This document shows, in pieces, positions 35,767 through 45,788 of a DNA stretch of 64,000 nt; the stretch's first letter is position 1, and every line of letters begins with the position of its first letter. Origin of the DNA: Panax quinquefolius. Taxonomy: Eukaryota > Streptophyta > Magnoliopsida > Apiales > Araliaceae. The DNA is taken from assembly GCA_020205615.1 (NCBI GenBank), contig CM035170.1, positions 63,849,322 through 63,913,321 on the forward strand, written 5' to 3'. The translations under genes and the position numbers were made by a program. The notes under the pieces were generated by a model. The model was not told where the DNA came from, ran no database searches, and worked only from the letters and a program-made list of their open reading frames with translations.

Positions 35767-37323
35767 CAATAAACACACCGGATGTAAAATTAGGGCTCAT
35801 GAAGAAAGTCCGGCAATAGTTGATATAAATAAGTATATATATGTATATATTAAAGCAATAAACGCTCCGGATGTAAAATCCAGGCATATCGAACAAAGTT
35901 CGACACACAGTTCATATATATAAGTATATATATATATAAGAAAACAAGTAAACGCTCCACACATAAGTCTAGGCTCAATCGAGGCATAACTCGATAATGT
36001 TAATCCATATATAAATATATATATATATATAAGTATATATATATATATACGAACTAAAATAAAACCACAGACCGAAGTCCGGGCATACACACGCAACACG
36101 ACTCTCAACGTGAAGAATGGTGTGTGCAAAGATGAAGAGAAAGGTTTTAAAGTGTGTAAGAAGGCTTACAGTGGGCTGCCAAAGAAGACTTCTATAACTT
36201 TAAGTGGATGAACACTCGGCTCCCGCCGGTACAAATATAAGTTATATGTGAGCTCACAAGTGTTTAAAATGAGAAAGCACTCAGTTTAGGGTGAGTACAT
36301 AGCAAATTTAATAGGCTTCCTCGCCTTTTTCTCTTACAAAATAGCCACCTCAAGCCCTCTATTTATAGAGGGGGGAGCCACAGGTTTAAGTGCGGCTAGC
36401 TGCAGATGTACATACGGCTGGCCGTGGTTCCCCAGGCTCCGCGGGTCCTATCGTCTCGAAGTACGTGCACTTGTGCACTATGATGTTCGCTTAAACTTTC
36501 AGAAGTGTAATTCGGGCATCCGACTAAGGTATGTAAGACCTATTTCAAACTGCCATTGTCGAGAGTTATGCAATGACATGGGATTAGAGGTTGTACGAAG
36601 TCAGAAAGATGGGACCATGCCCTCCGGTCTTCAAGCTTCAAATTCTATATGTTGCTCTGCGTAATAGTCACTCATGATTGGACTTCCTTGGTTCTTATGG
36701 GACATTGTTGTGTAGAAATGAATGTATAAAATGTTTGAGATGGTACGATGTGGAGTCAAGGTGGCAAGATGATGACTTTGCCCCTCACCGGGGTTATATC
36801 CAGTTTGGGCTGATAAAGCAGACGTTGCTCAGGGTTATCTCTGAGATTGGACTACTGCAAGTGTTGAAGGTCCTCAGTGTCATCTTTGAGGTATGCATGT
36901 CTTCCCTGGGTTGTCTTTGGGTCTCGTATTGAGTGCCTCGGTGTGAGTGCCAATGTTAAAGCTGATTGCATTCATTTGAAACAAGCATTTATGGGGTTAT
37001 CTCTGGAACTGCAACTGCACTCCTTGGGGTTATCTCCAAGGTTGGAACTGCTACTCCCAGTGTTGGGACTGAGACTGAATATCTTGGGGTTATCTCCGAG
37101 ATGAATCGGCCTTCTTCGGTGGAATTTTCGGTATTTGAATTGCATGCCTCGGGGTTATCTCTGAGGTCGGGCCGATACTCCGGTGTGTGTTCGGGGTTGA
37201 GGTGAACTTCCTTAGGTAGTATTCTGGATCGATATGATTTGTCTTCCAGGGTTATCTCTGAAAGGCGAATCTGCCCTCTTGCAATGTCAGTAACAGGTGT
37301 GCAAAAAATTTCGAGTGTCTATA
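34776..37323 (-). repeat. 3' LTR of element 2
   Basis: Read on the minus strand it starts TATAGACACTCG at 37323 (TA instead of TG) and ends with the complement of TGTCTACGTCGGG at 34776, a length of 2548 bases. It aligns with the LTRs of element B, including GGTGTTAGACACC at 35049-35061, the 60-base units, and several (TA)n tracts (35568-35613, about 35720-35764). Confidence 0.87.
36359..36368 (-). promoter_or_regulatory. TATA box of element 2 LTR
   Basis: The minus strand reads CTCTATAAATAG, followed by AGGGC and the conserved downstream sequence. It sits at the same place as in the other Ogre/Tat LTRs. Confidence 0.68.
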
Positions 37324-37327
37324 GATG

Positions 37328-37336
37328 CCCCTCTTT
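37328..37336 (-). other. Polypurine tract of element 2
   Basis: The minus strand reads AAAGAGGGG directly before CATC and the LTR start, identical to the tract of element B. Confidence 0.75.
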
Positions 37337-37799
37337 ATCATACTCATGCAATGCAATGGCATGGATAAGATAAAGAATCCTAGACACTTGAAATGCAACA
37401 AGATAAACATGATGCCATGTGTAGAAACATGATGCAAATGTATGATGCAAAATAGATTGTTTTCCCACATGCTGGGGATGATTGTCGGCTCCCTGTTGCT
37501 TCTACCGGGAATTGGCAATGAGGTCTTTGCTGACCAGATTGGACGTGTGATCTAAATCTTTTAGGATGTTGATGTTGGGGTTATCACCAAAGTGCTTAAT
37601 CCTTGATACAAACTTTATTCCGAAGATGTGGCTCTCGTGTACAAGAGATCTGTGGGGATAAAGCTTTATCTATTTGAGGATGTGTATAACATATTCCATC
37701 ATCGATCCTCCTCAATGATGTTGACCTTTCCTTGTTTGTATTGCCAGGACATATCAATGTTCTATTGGATTTACTACCAACAGTATGTGTTATCAGGGT

Positions 37800-38030
37800 T
37801 TCCTGACCTTCGCTGACATGTACATCACCGGATAAAACCCCTGTTGGGTAGACTGTCAAGGTTGCTTGACCTTTGCTGACATGTGAATCAACGGATAAAC
37901 ACTCTGTTGGGCAGGCTATCAAGGCTGCTTGACCTTCGCTGACGTGTGAATCAACAGATAAACACTCTGTTGGGCATACTATCAAGGCTGCTTGACCTTC
38001 GTTGATGCATGAATCAACAGATAAACACGC
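37800..38030 (-). repeat. 63-base tandem repeat, about 3.5 copies
   Basis: Units begin at 37841, 37904 and 37967, exactly 63 bases apart, with a partial unit before. Each has 'CAAGGCTGCTTGACCTTCG' and 'GAATCAACAGATAAACACTC'. On the minus strand, the sense strand of the element, a 160-codon frame (38078-37596) runs through and reads a 21-residue repeat around 'CLSVDSHVSEGQAALIACPT'. Confidence 0.85.
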
Positions 38031-38179
38031 GTTGTAACCCCCGTCGGGGATCTGTTTGATCCTCGCTAATGTGTGCATTAACGGCTGAAATCATCAGATG
38101 GCTTCCGACCCTTCGTTGGATTTACTTGCCAACAGTTACAATGATGTCAAGGCTGCTTTACCTTCATTAATATATGTAT

Positions 38180-38412
38180 CAACGGATGGCAATGCGTGAT
38201 ACCCCTGCTGGGGATATGTACTTTGACATTTTAAAATGCGTGATGCCCCCGTCAGGGTTATGTACTTCGACATATTAAAATGTGTGATGCCCCAACCGGG
38301 GTATTGATTTAGAATGCGTGATGCCCCCGTCGGGGATATGTACTTTGACATATGCAAATGCATGATGCCCCAACTGGGGTGTTGATTTGGAATACGTGAT
38401 GCCTCCGCCGGG
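38180..38412. repeat. Tandem repeats with GC-rich hairpins
   Basis: About six units of two alternating lengths (about 44 and 35 bases) carry 'GTGATGCCCCCGTCGGGG' or 'GTGATGCCCCAACCGGGG'. Each has a short C-run/G-run inverted repeat. Related hairpins occur at the same place in copies A and B. Confidence 0.75.
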
Positions 38413-39486
38413 GATTCTTGAGAGGATTAGGGTTACGACCCTAAATTTGCGGCATTAGACCTTCGTCAGGTATTGACGAATGTATCTTGTAACAGCTGAT
38501 ATCATTGGCATAGTGTGTCTTGTACTTGGGCGAACACCAATGAGTGATGTGTAGACTCATGGCTCGGTCTGAGAAAACCAGGATTACAAGCCATTCTGCT
38601 CAATCACGTAGCATTTTTATTCCTGATTTCGCTTCTTCAGCTTATGAGAACTCCATTGCAACTCGAATTGGACCGAGACGGAGGGGTGGGACCCACGTAC
38701 GGGTGCCACAGGTACACTTGTAGCAGCCTCAGGTGGACCTGCGGCCATTCGTGGCTATTAAATGCCTCGAGGTTGCTTTCATCAGTTATTTTCAAGTTAT
38801 ACCGCGAAGGAAATCTGAGAGCTCTTCTTCATATCTGCTGAGTTCGGGCGACTTTCTGCAAATTGTGTCACCATACAAGTGTTCTATACTTTCCTGGTAA
38901 CGTATGCTTGTCTTCTTTTCTAGTTTTTATCCATTGGAAAATGACTTATCACATAAAATGCATCTAAACACATAGTAGTGAGTATACATGCTCAAATGAC
39001 TTGATAAAAAATATTCAACATAGTAAATATTAGTATTAAACCATGCTGAACATAATTATGTGAAAATTTTTGACTTTTGAGACAGTCAAATTAGCACCTT
39101 TTCTGCTATTTCTTATCCTATTTGAGGATAAATGAGCAGAAGGTAAAAAATGTAAAGTAATCCTGGTAATTAAATTACCCTTATGGATTGATGACTTTTG
39201 ACTTTTTAATGCATATATTATGTATATGACTGTGGGCAGGTGTGCTACTGTATGGCCACCTAGTCATGCCTATGTGCATGTGGATAGTCTTATTTATAGA
39301 GGGGACTATGGCAAAAAATTTCCAAAATGTAAGCATTGAATAGTCATGCATTCTAACTCTACTGTAGACGTATGTTAAAGTACTGCATGTATGCATGTAA
39401 TCATAAAATGCATTTTGAAAAGAAAGCTCTAGGTTAAAATTACCACACCATTTCTGAGGTGATTTGGAGACTTGTGTCCAAATATT

Positions 39487-41425
39487 ATGGATCCGGATCA
39501 GCCGAGTAGTTCTCGCAGGACCACTTCTGGTGTACAGAGGAGGGCTTCTGAAGTGCCTCGACCCCTTTCTATTAGATAGCCTCGTCGGTTGGTGGAGGCG
39601 GTGATACGTCTAGTCCAGGTTGATATGTCGGACGTCGAGGATGAAGAGGAGAATGATCCGATTGTGGACCCTGCTCCTGCTGGACATGTTCCCCCGTAGG
39701 GACCTCCCAAGTATTCAGGTGGCAAACTCAGAGCTTCTGGGTGATTTTAGTCGATATCCCTCGATGTACTTGCATGTCAATGAGGTATCAAGTTAGATTT
39801 TAATCTTCCTTCTTTCCTATTGATGAGGAGTAAAGGATTTTGATGTCGATCTGCATGTCATGTAGGTTCTCGGCTTTACACAGCCTCGAGGGAACTGGTT
39901 CAGCATTCAATCCATGTACCAGGTTGTGCATCCTAACTATAGAGCGATTGTGTATGACTGGGGATTTGGGGCGTTCTTTTCCATCCTTCCCCGTCGCTGT
40001 CCCTTGGGTTACCTCAGGGCATTGTCCAAGCGCTGGTTGCACCAGACTCAGTCACTCCATTTGCCAGACTGTGAGGTGATGATATCGCCGATGGATTAGC
40101 GGTTTATCACAGGTATGGAGTTTTTAGGGGCACCAGTGCCTTGTATGGCATATATCATCCCTACTACCATCAGATCCTTACTAGGAGTTCTAGATGGGGT
40201 GCTCAAGTGTAGAACTATGTGTGCGGGTCCTTTGAGCATGGATGCTATGAGTGGGCTGTTGAGTGAGCCCATACCAGTTGAAGTCAGAGTCAGGGATCGC
40301 ATTCTTTGGTGATTGTTCCTGATGATCATTAGGGGCTGCTTCATAGCAGATAACTCTTCTACGATGTCGTTCACTTTGATCAGCGCCACGCGGCATGTGG
40401 ATCGTATGGGAGAGTATGATTGGGGTTCCTACACCTTTTCCTATTTCCTCAGGGGCATGCGTATGCGTTCACAGGGCTTGACAGAGGCTTGGTTAGGATT
40501 CTACACATTTTTGCTGGTGAGTATTTCTTTGTAATTTCCCATGTGTAGGTTAAAAGTGTTTACTAACAGCAAATGTTTGCCTTTGTGTTGGCAGTTTTGG
40601 GCCTATGAGAGGCTTCCATGTTTGCATCATGTGAGTGTGTTAGGTTTAGAAACTTATCCACGAGGACGGCGATGTCATCATTCAATACTGGCATAGGTCC
40701 CTATAGCTGAGGGTTTTACTCATTGCCGCCTACAGCTGGAGTTGTTGACAGCTGACATCATCACATGGATTCCCTATTCTGTGGAGCACTTGGCCATTGG
40801 ATTTCAGGATGGGTACCCGACTGGTGTCGAGTACGTGATTTCCACCCGTAGGGTTCCTCTCTTCACTGATGGAGGATGGGAACTCTATTTAGGAGAGCGT
40901 GCTATCAGGAGCACTACAAGAGAGATCTGTATGCCGATCTTGCCTCCTTCCAGGGGTTATTGGCATGTGTCTCAATCACCCATCATTGATATCCCATTGT
41001 TGGGTGTTGATGGTCTTGCACTATCAAAGGGTCCCTGCACTCAGGAAATATTCCAGCATTGGTGGTTCCCTCGTACTATTGGAGCCTAGACTCACGCCAC
41101 TCAGTTCATGGGAGATATGGTTCCAGGATTCGTGATGATAACGGATTGGCTAGACTGTGTCCGAGATCCGAATCATTTGACACAGATTGACGGTTTAACC
41201 CAGCGACTGGACCAAGCACATTTCTTTATCTGGCAGAGGTAGATTTGTTTGATCCTTCCAGCTCAGGCGCTGACCCCTTAGATGACCCATTTGGCTTTTC
41301 CAACATAGATCCTCTTTTGTATAGGCCTGACATCCCTAATGATAGAGATCACAATGACTCATGATGAGTTATATCAGGTGGACAGGATTGATGATGTAGA
41401 TATTGACACCATTATCTTCTTCTGA
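39487..41425 (+). pseudogene. Antisense PMD gene of element 2 (best-preserved copy)
   Basis: Exon 1 is 39487-39784 and starts 'MDPDQPSSSRRTTSGVQRRA'. Exon 2 is 39866-40516 (651 bases), exon 3 begins at 40595. Introns 39785-39865 and 40517-40594 have GT-AG borders and keep the frame. PMD features are 'EYDWGSYTFSYFLRGM' near 40410 and 'FWAYERLP' at 40595. Exon 3 continues 'GWELYLGERAIRSTT' and 'EIFQHWWFPRTIGA'. Damage: stops at about 39577, 40097, 40310, 40693 and 41086, and an extra C near 39695. It runs opposite to gag-pol of the same element. A PMD product is thought to be nuclear; its role in the element is unknown. Confidence 0.75.
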
Positions 41426-41890
41426 TGTGTATTCTTGTTATCTGTTTTGATAGGCCTCTATTAGATATTCGGTGGTTGTGCCCCATTCTCACTATATCTT
41501 TTGATAGGCCTCTGTTAGTAGTAGGGCGTCTATGACCCATTTCCCTGTATTTTTAGATGTACAGAGAAGATATATGTAGATGATGATATACTTAGGAATG
41601 TATGTACAGTTTTTCATTCCCTATATCATATTATCATCTATTATCTGTAATGCATGTATCATGTTATGCATATGTATATATGTCCAGAGATATTCAGCAT
41701 TGACCCCTAGATGGTCTTATGATACGGCCCACACAGATGTCTTCTTCGATAATCAGCTGCATAGATCACACCCCACCATTATTGGTGGCATCATGTCTTA
41801 GATCGTGGTATGATAGTATGTCACCATCGACGGGGGTGGTAATGTAGATCATTTGTTAAAAGATACTTATGAGCGTTCTTGATATTTCAG
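41426..41890 (+). other. Possible intron or gap between PMD and DUF7745 parts (element 2)
   Basis: No sustained frame is present. It holds two imperfect copies of ATCTTTTGATAGGCCTCT near 41446 and 41498. It ends in 'TTGATATTTCAG', a good splice acceptor directly before the DUF7745-like frame, which has no obvious ATG at its start. This favours one long spliced gene, but no donor is certain. Confidence 0.5.
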
Positions 41891-43495
41891 GTTCCTGTAG
41901 GATTTGTGGACGGCATGCTGGATCACTGGGTACTGGAGAGGCAGATTTTCCGGTTTGGGACCCAGGAGTTGACTCCGACTTTGGAGGAGTATGCATGTTT
42001 GATGATGCTGCCACTTGACAGACCTTGCGTGCATATGGCTATTGGGGATATGAGTCGACAGTTCATGACCCTCACCGGCCTGAGGCGTAGGGTTGTGCAG
42101 GATGAGATCACATCCGATCACGTGATATCCCAGCATTTTCTGATTGACAAATTTGTTTCTGAGGACAGCTATGCTTGTCATTCTGGGGATTTCACCATAC
42201 CAGAGGATCAGTGGCATTTGGCCAGAGTGGTTGTATTCTTGATGTGCATAGTGGCGTATGTGTACATGCCACGTTATATGGATGAGCTAGATATCAGTGT
42301 TATCATGGCAGTGAGAGCTCTCAGGGAGGGTCGTACCATTATTCCATTGATTATGGCAGAGACGCTGAGGTCGACCACTTTTTGCAGCACTTACCCTGCA
42401 GGGGTATTCACATGCAGTTCGGTCATGTTGTACGTGTGGTTTATGTCACACTTGAGACCGATTGGGACTTTTCACCGACACGGGTATTGCTTTAACCATG
42501 ATATAGCCATGTCCTACTCTTTTCAGCCATCGGAGTGTATATATGCTATGTCTTGGTTAGTATTTTTGGTGGAGATCAGAGATCCCTTTGACATCCTATA
42601 ATGTACAGGGCTCATCTCACCCTACAACTTTATTACTCATGCTCCGGGCATGGATTATCTCCCTCTGGCTGGTTTGAGGGGCATAACTACCTACTACCCA
42701 CTGGTCGTGATGTCGCAGTTTAACCAGTTCCAGGACATCCATCCTTTTGATGGGGCGCTAGGTCAGCGTTTAGCTTCTCTCCATCTATCAGCAGAGGACC
42801 GATCCCGAGTGTATGCATGTTGGGATCATCATAAGATAGCTGATTTTTCTATTAGCCATCTGGGCTGTTCGCTAGAGTATTCTGCGTGGATGGAGACAGA
42901 GACTTCATCGGCCATGATAGTATCCACAGTGCCGAGTAGTGATTCAGATGATGGGGAGCCCATGGATGACATTGATTCCCACATCGAGGAGGAGCCATTT
43001 ACTGGGTTGCCAACATCTCCTTTAGATTCTCCCAGTACTAGCACTATTATGATCCAACATTCAGCACAGTACTTTGAGCAGAGTCTTCATCTGATGACCT
43101 TCGAGAGAGATCAGGCTAGAGCCTTGATGTTGACAGCCCTTGATGGGAGAGACGCAGCTTTGTTAGAGAGAGACGAGGTATTATCTCGTAGAGTTGTCAT
43201 TGTTGTTGAGCGGGATGAGGCCAGATTAGCCTGAGATGCCGTGACAGTCGAGAGGGATAGCGTCATATCTGCCCGGGATGTAGCCGTCATAGATAGTACC
43301 ATAGTGAGGTCCCTTACCACTGGCATGATTGCAGAGATGAACACATACATTGATGATCATAGAGTCACCATGCAGATGGCTATAGATCTGTTGGCTCGTG
43401 TGGATACCCTTGTACAGTAGACCACAGCATTACCTCCTTCTTCTGAGAGGGATGCCATGTTGGGCTTAAGAGCTCGCATATACACTGATTTGTAG
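41891..43495 (+). pseudogene. DUF7745-like part of the antisense gene (element 2)
   Basis: The frame is open to 42599, has one stop at 42599-42601, then continues to 43232 and in broken form to a stop at 43493-43495. Family blocks: 'FRFGTQELTPTLEEYACLM', 'VYMPRYMDELDISV', 'PLIMAETLRSTTFCSTYPAG', 'LYVWFMSHLRP', 'MDYLPLAGLRGITTYYPLVV' and 'LEYSAWMETE'. An acidic linker and an E-R-D-rich coiled-coil-like tail (about 43080-43330) follow. DUF7745 has no known biochemical role and is mostly found in plant retroelement-associated proteins. The three copies in this window agree over the whole length, which argues for past selection. Confidence 0.75.
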
Positions 43496-44617
43496 ATGGG
43501 CTTGTATTTTCCTGCACACACTAGCTTAGCCATTTTTTCATGTACAGTTTACATTGTGTATATCAAACATCATTATATATATAGCAAGGAAATATATTTT
43601 TGATCACTTCCCTTTCAGATATGCCTGGATACTTGCTTGATATTTTGCTTGCTTCTTCAGGGCTTGTGATCTTGATGTATTCTGAATTCCTCCTTGATGG
43701 ATGGACATTGAGTCGTCAATGGACTATTCAGAATGGATCATTGATCTGTGTGCATCCCCTACCATCTTTTTGGTATCTTGGGACTTGTTTCTGTATAGAA
43801 ATGTGGAGAGGACTGTTACTTTCCTCTCTGAGATTGACCGCACCACAGATGGTCGCTAGTACTCCTATTTAGGATGAGCCTAGTTAATTCCATCTCTTAT
43901 GGATTGGTATTGCTCTTCAAGGCACAACCGCAGCTTAGATGGTTGTCGAATCTCCTATTTAGGAGGTGTTTAGGTAGTTTCATCCCTTTGGTCTGAAGCC
44001 GATGAAATGTAGTGGATTAAATTTTGATCCTAGTAACAGATAACAAGTGTTTGTGTTTTGGTAGGGGGTGAGATCGAACCATAAATGGCTGCCTACGTAC
44101 TCCTATTAAAGAGGAGATCAAGTCTGCGTAGTTCGAACCTGGTGTACGAGGTTCAACGTTGTATATGGCAGAAAGGGTGTAGGAATGTTTTTGTTATTTT
44201 TTGTTTTTGTAATGAGAAGGGTGTAGAAATGTTTTTTGTTGTTTTTGTTTAATTACGACGGGGCCAGATAAAATGGTTGCCTACGTACTCACGTGTATCA
44301 AGGAGATCAGGTCAACGTAGTTCGCCCCTCAGGACGATTTGTATCCGACGAAAAGCTTGATCCCATATGTAGGACAGATTGTGGGGAAAAAGAAAGTTTG
44401 ATCCTAAGTTCAGGACAAACTACAGGTGTGAAAAAGTTTGATCCCATGTTAGGAACAAACTGCAAGTGTGAAAGGTTCAATCCCTAGTGGGATCGAAGTT
44501 TTATGAATGGAGTGAAGCCAGGCTGCTGGCTTGAAGAGTATGTTTCCCTAAGGGGCAAAGTGTGGAAAAGAGTTATATGTAGTGAAGGGTTAAAGAACCG
44601 GAATAACTGGTGATCTG
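43496..44617 (-). other. Spacer between antisense gene and integrase (element 2)
   Basis: No coding frame is supported. It has diverged repeats with 'CTCCTATTTAGGA' and 'GAGATCAGGTC.ACGTAGTTCG', and near 44355-44500 three to four units of about 45 bases with 'AAAGTTTGATCC' and 'AGGACAAACT'. It is the counterpart of 21681-22749. Confidence 0.58.
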
Positions 44618-45788
44618 ATGATCCAATACCAGGATGTTTGCTTGATGGTAACTTCAGACATAGTACCGTTTCACGCCGTCCGAGTTGATGAGTTGCAGAA
44701 ATTCATCGTCGTCCATTTCCTGCAATCTGAGAGCGCCTCCTGTCAATACCTCCTTGACAACAAACGGGCTTTCCCAGTTATGGGCAAATTTTCCTTTGGA
44801 CTGATCTTGGTTGTCAATGATCTTCTGTAAAACCAAGTAATGTTGTTTAAACTGTCGTAGCCGAACTTTTCTGTTGTAGGATCTTGCGATCCTTTGTTGG
44901 TATAATTGACCATGGAAGATAGCCGCGGTTCGCTTTTCATCTATTAGAGACAATTAGTGATACATGTCTTTTACCCATTGGTCTTCATCCAGCTGAGCGT
45001 TTATCAACACTCTGAGGGATTCCATTTCAACTTCTATGGGGAGCACTGCTTCCATCCCATAGGTTAATGCGTAGGGGGTTGCCCTAGTGGAAGTGTGCAT
45101 TGATATTCTTTTGGCTAACAGAGTAAGAGGCAATAAGTCAGGCCATTCTTTGTGGTTGGCAGACATCTTTTGCATGATATTTTTGATGTTTTTGTTAGCC
45201 GCTTCAACAGCACCATTCGTCTTTGGACGGTAGATGACGGAGTTAAGGTGTTTGATGTGGAATTTACTGCAAAACTCCTCCATCATTGTGTTGTTGAGGT
45301 TCTTAGCATTGTCTGACACAATGACCTCTGGTTGTCCATATCGATAAATGACATCATTTCTGATGAAAACAATGATGACCTCTTTAGTAACCCTGGGGAA
45401 TGAGGCTGCTTCTTCCCACTTGGTGAAGTAGTCGATCATGGTGAATATAAAGTGATGCCTATTACTGGCTTTGAGATCGATGGGAACGATAATGTCCATT
45501 CCCCACATTGAGAAGGGCCAAGGTGAACTCATACTGTGGAGCTCCCTCGGAGGGGGGTGAATGGCATTTCCATGAATTTGGCATTGATAACACCTATTGA
45601 CATGATCATCACAGTCAGCTTTGAGGGTAAGCCAATAATGTCCTGTTCTAAGGATCTTCTTAACAAGCATGGGGCCGCTCATGTGTGGGCCACATACTCC
45701 ACCATGGACCTCATCCATGAGCCTTTGAGCTTGGTCTTAATCCAGACATCTGAGGAGACCTCGTCCTGCATCTTTCTTGTAGAGTGCA
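44618..45788 (-). pseudogene. int: Integrase of element 2, N-terminus cut by insertion
   Basis: The minus strand is open for 254 codons (45718-44954) and continues in another frame to 44654. The catalytic triad is D in 'SMWGMDIIVP', D in 'EVIVSDNAKN' and E in 'NGAVEAANKN'. The zinc-binding C-x2-C is in 'NRCYQCQIHG'. The C-terminal 'QSKGKFAHNWESPFVVKEV' is present. Upstream the frame meets the inserted chromovirus at 45788, inside the sequence joining RNase H and integrase; the missing piece resumes at 53184. Confidence 0.85.
45784..45788. repeat. Target-site duplication GTGCA, left copy
   Basis: It directly precedes TGTGAGACCCC. The second copy is at 53179-53183. In element B the uninterrupted sequence reads GAGATGTGCTCTAC. 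Confidence 0.9.

Larger units (their letters stand above)
37337..39486 (-). other. 3' untranslated region of element 2 with two tandem arrays
   Basis: The stretch lies between the LTR and the start of the antisense gene. It holds a 63-base tandem array (37800-38030) and a second array with CCCCGTCGGGG-like hairpins (38180-38412), both described separately. The part from about 38600 to 39486 is conserved with A and B and lies upstream of the antisense gene on the + strand. Confidence 0.62.

Noticed and set aside
37596..38078. 160-codon repeat frame called as a protein gene
   Set aside because: It is only an open frame over a tandem repeat with no known domain; it is reported as a repeat with a note instead.
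37800..38412. CRISPR-like array
   Set aside because: The units are direct tandem repeats with no unique spacers, in a plant retrotransposon 3' region.
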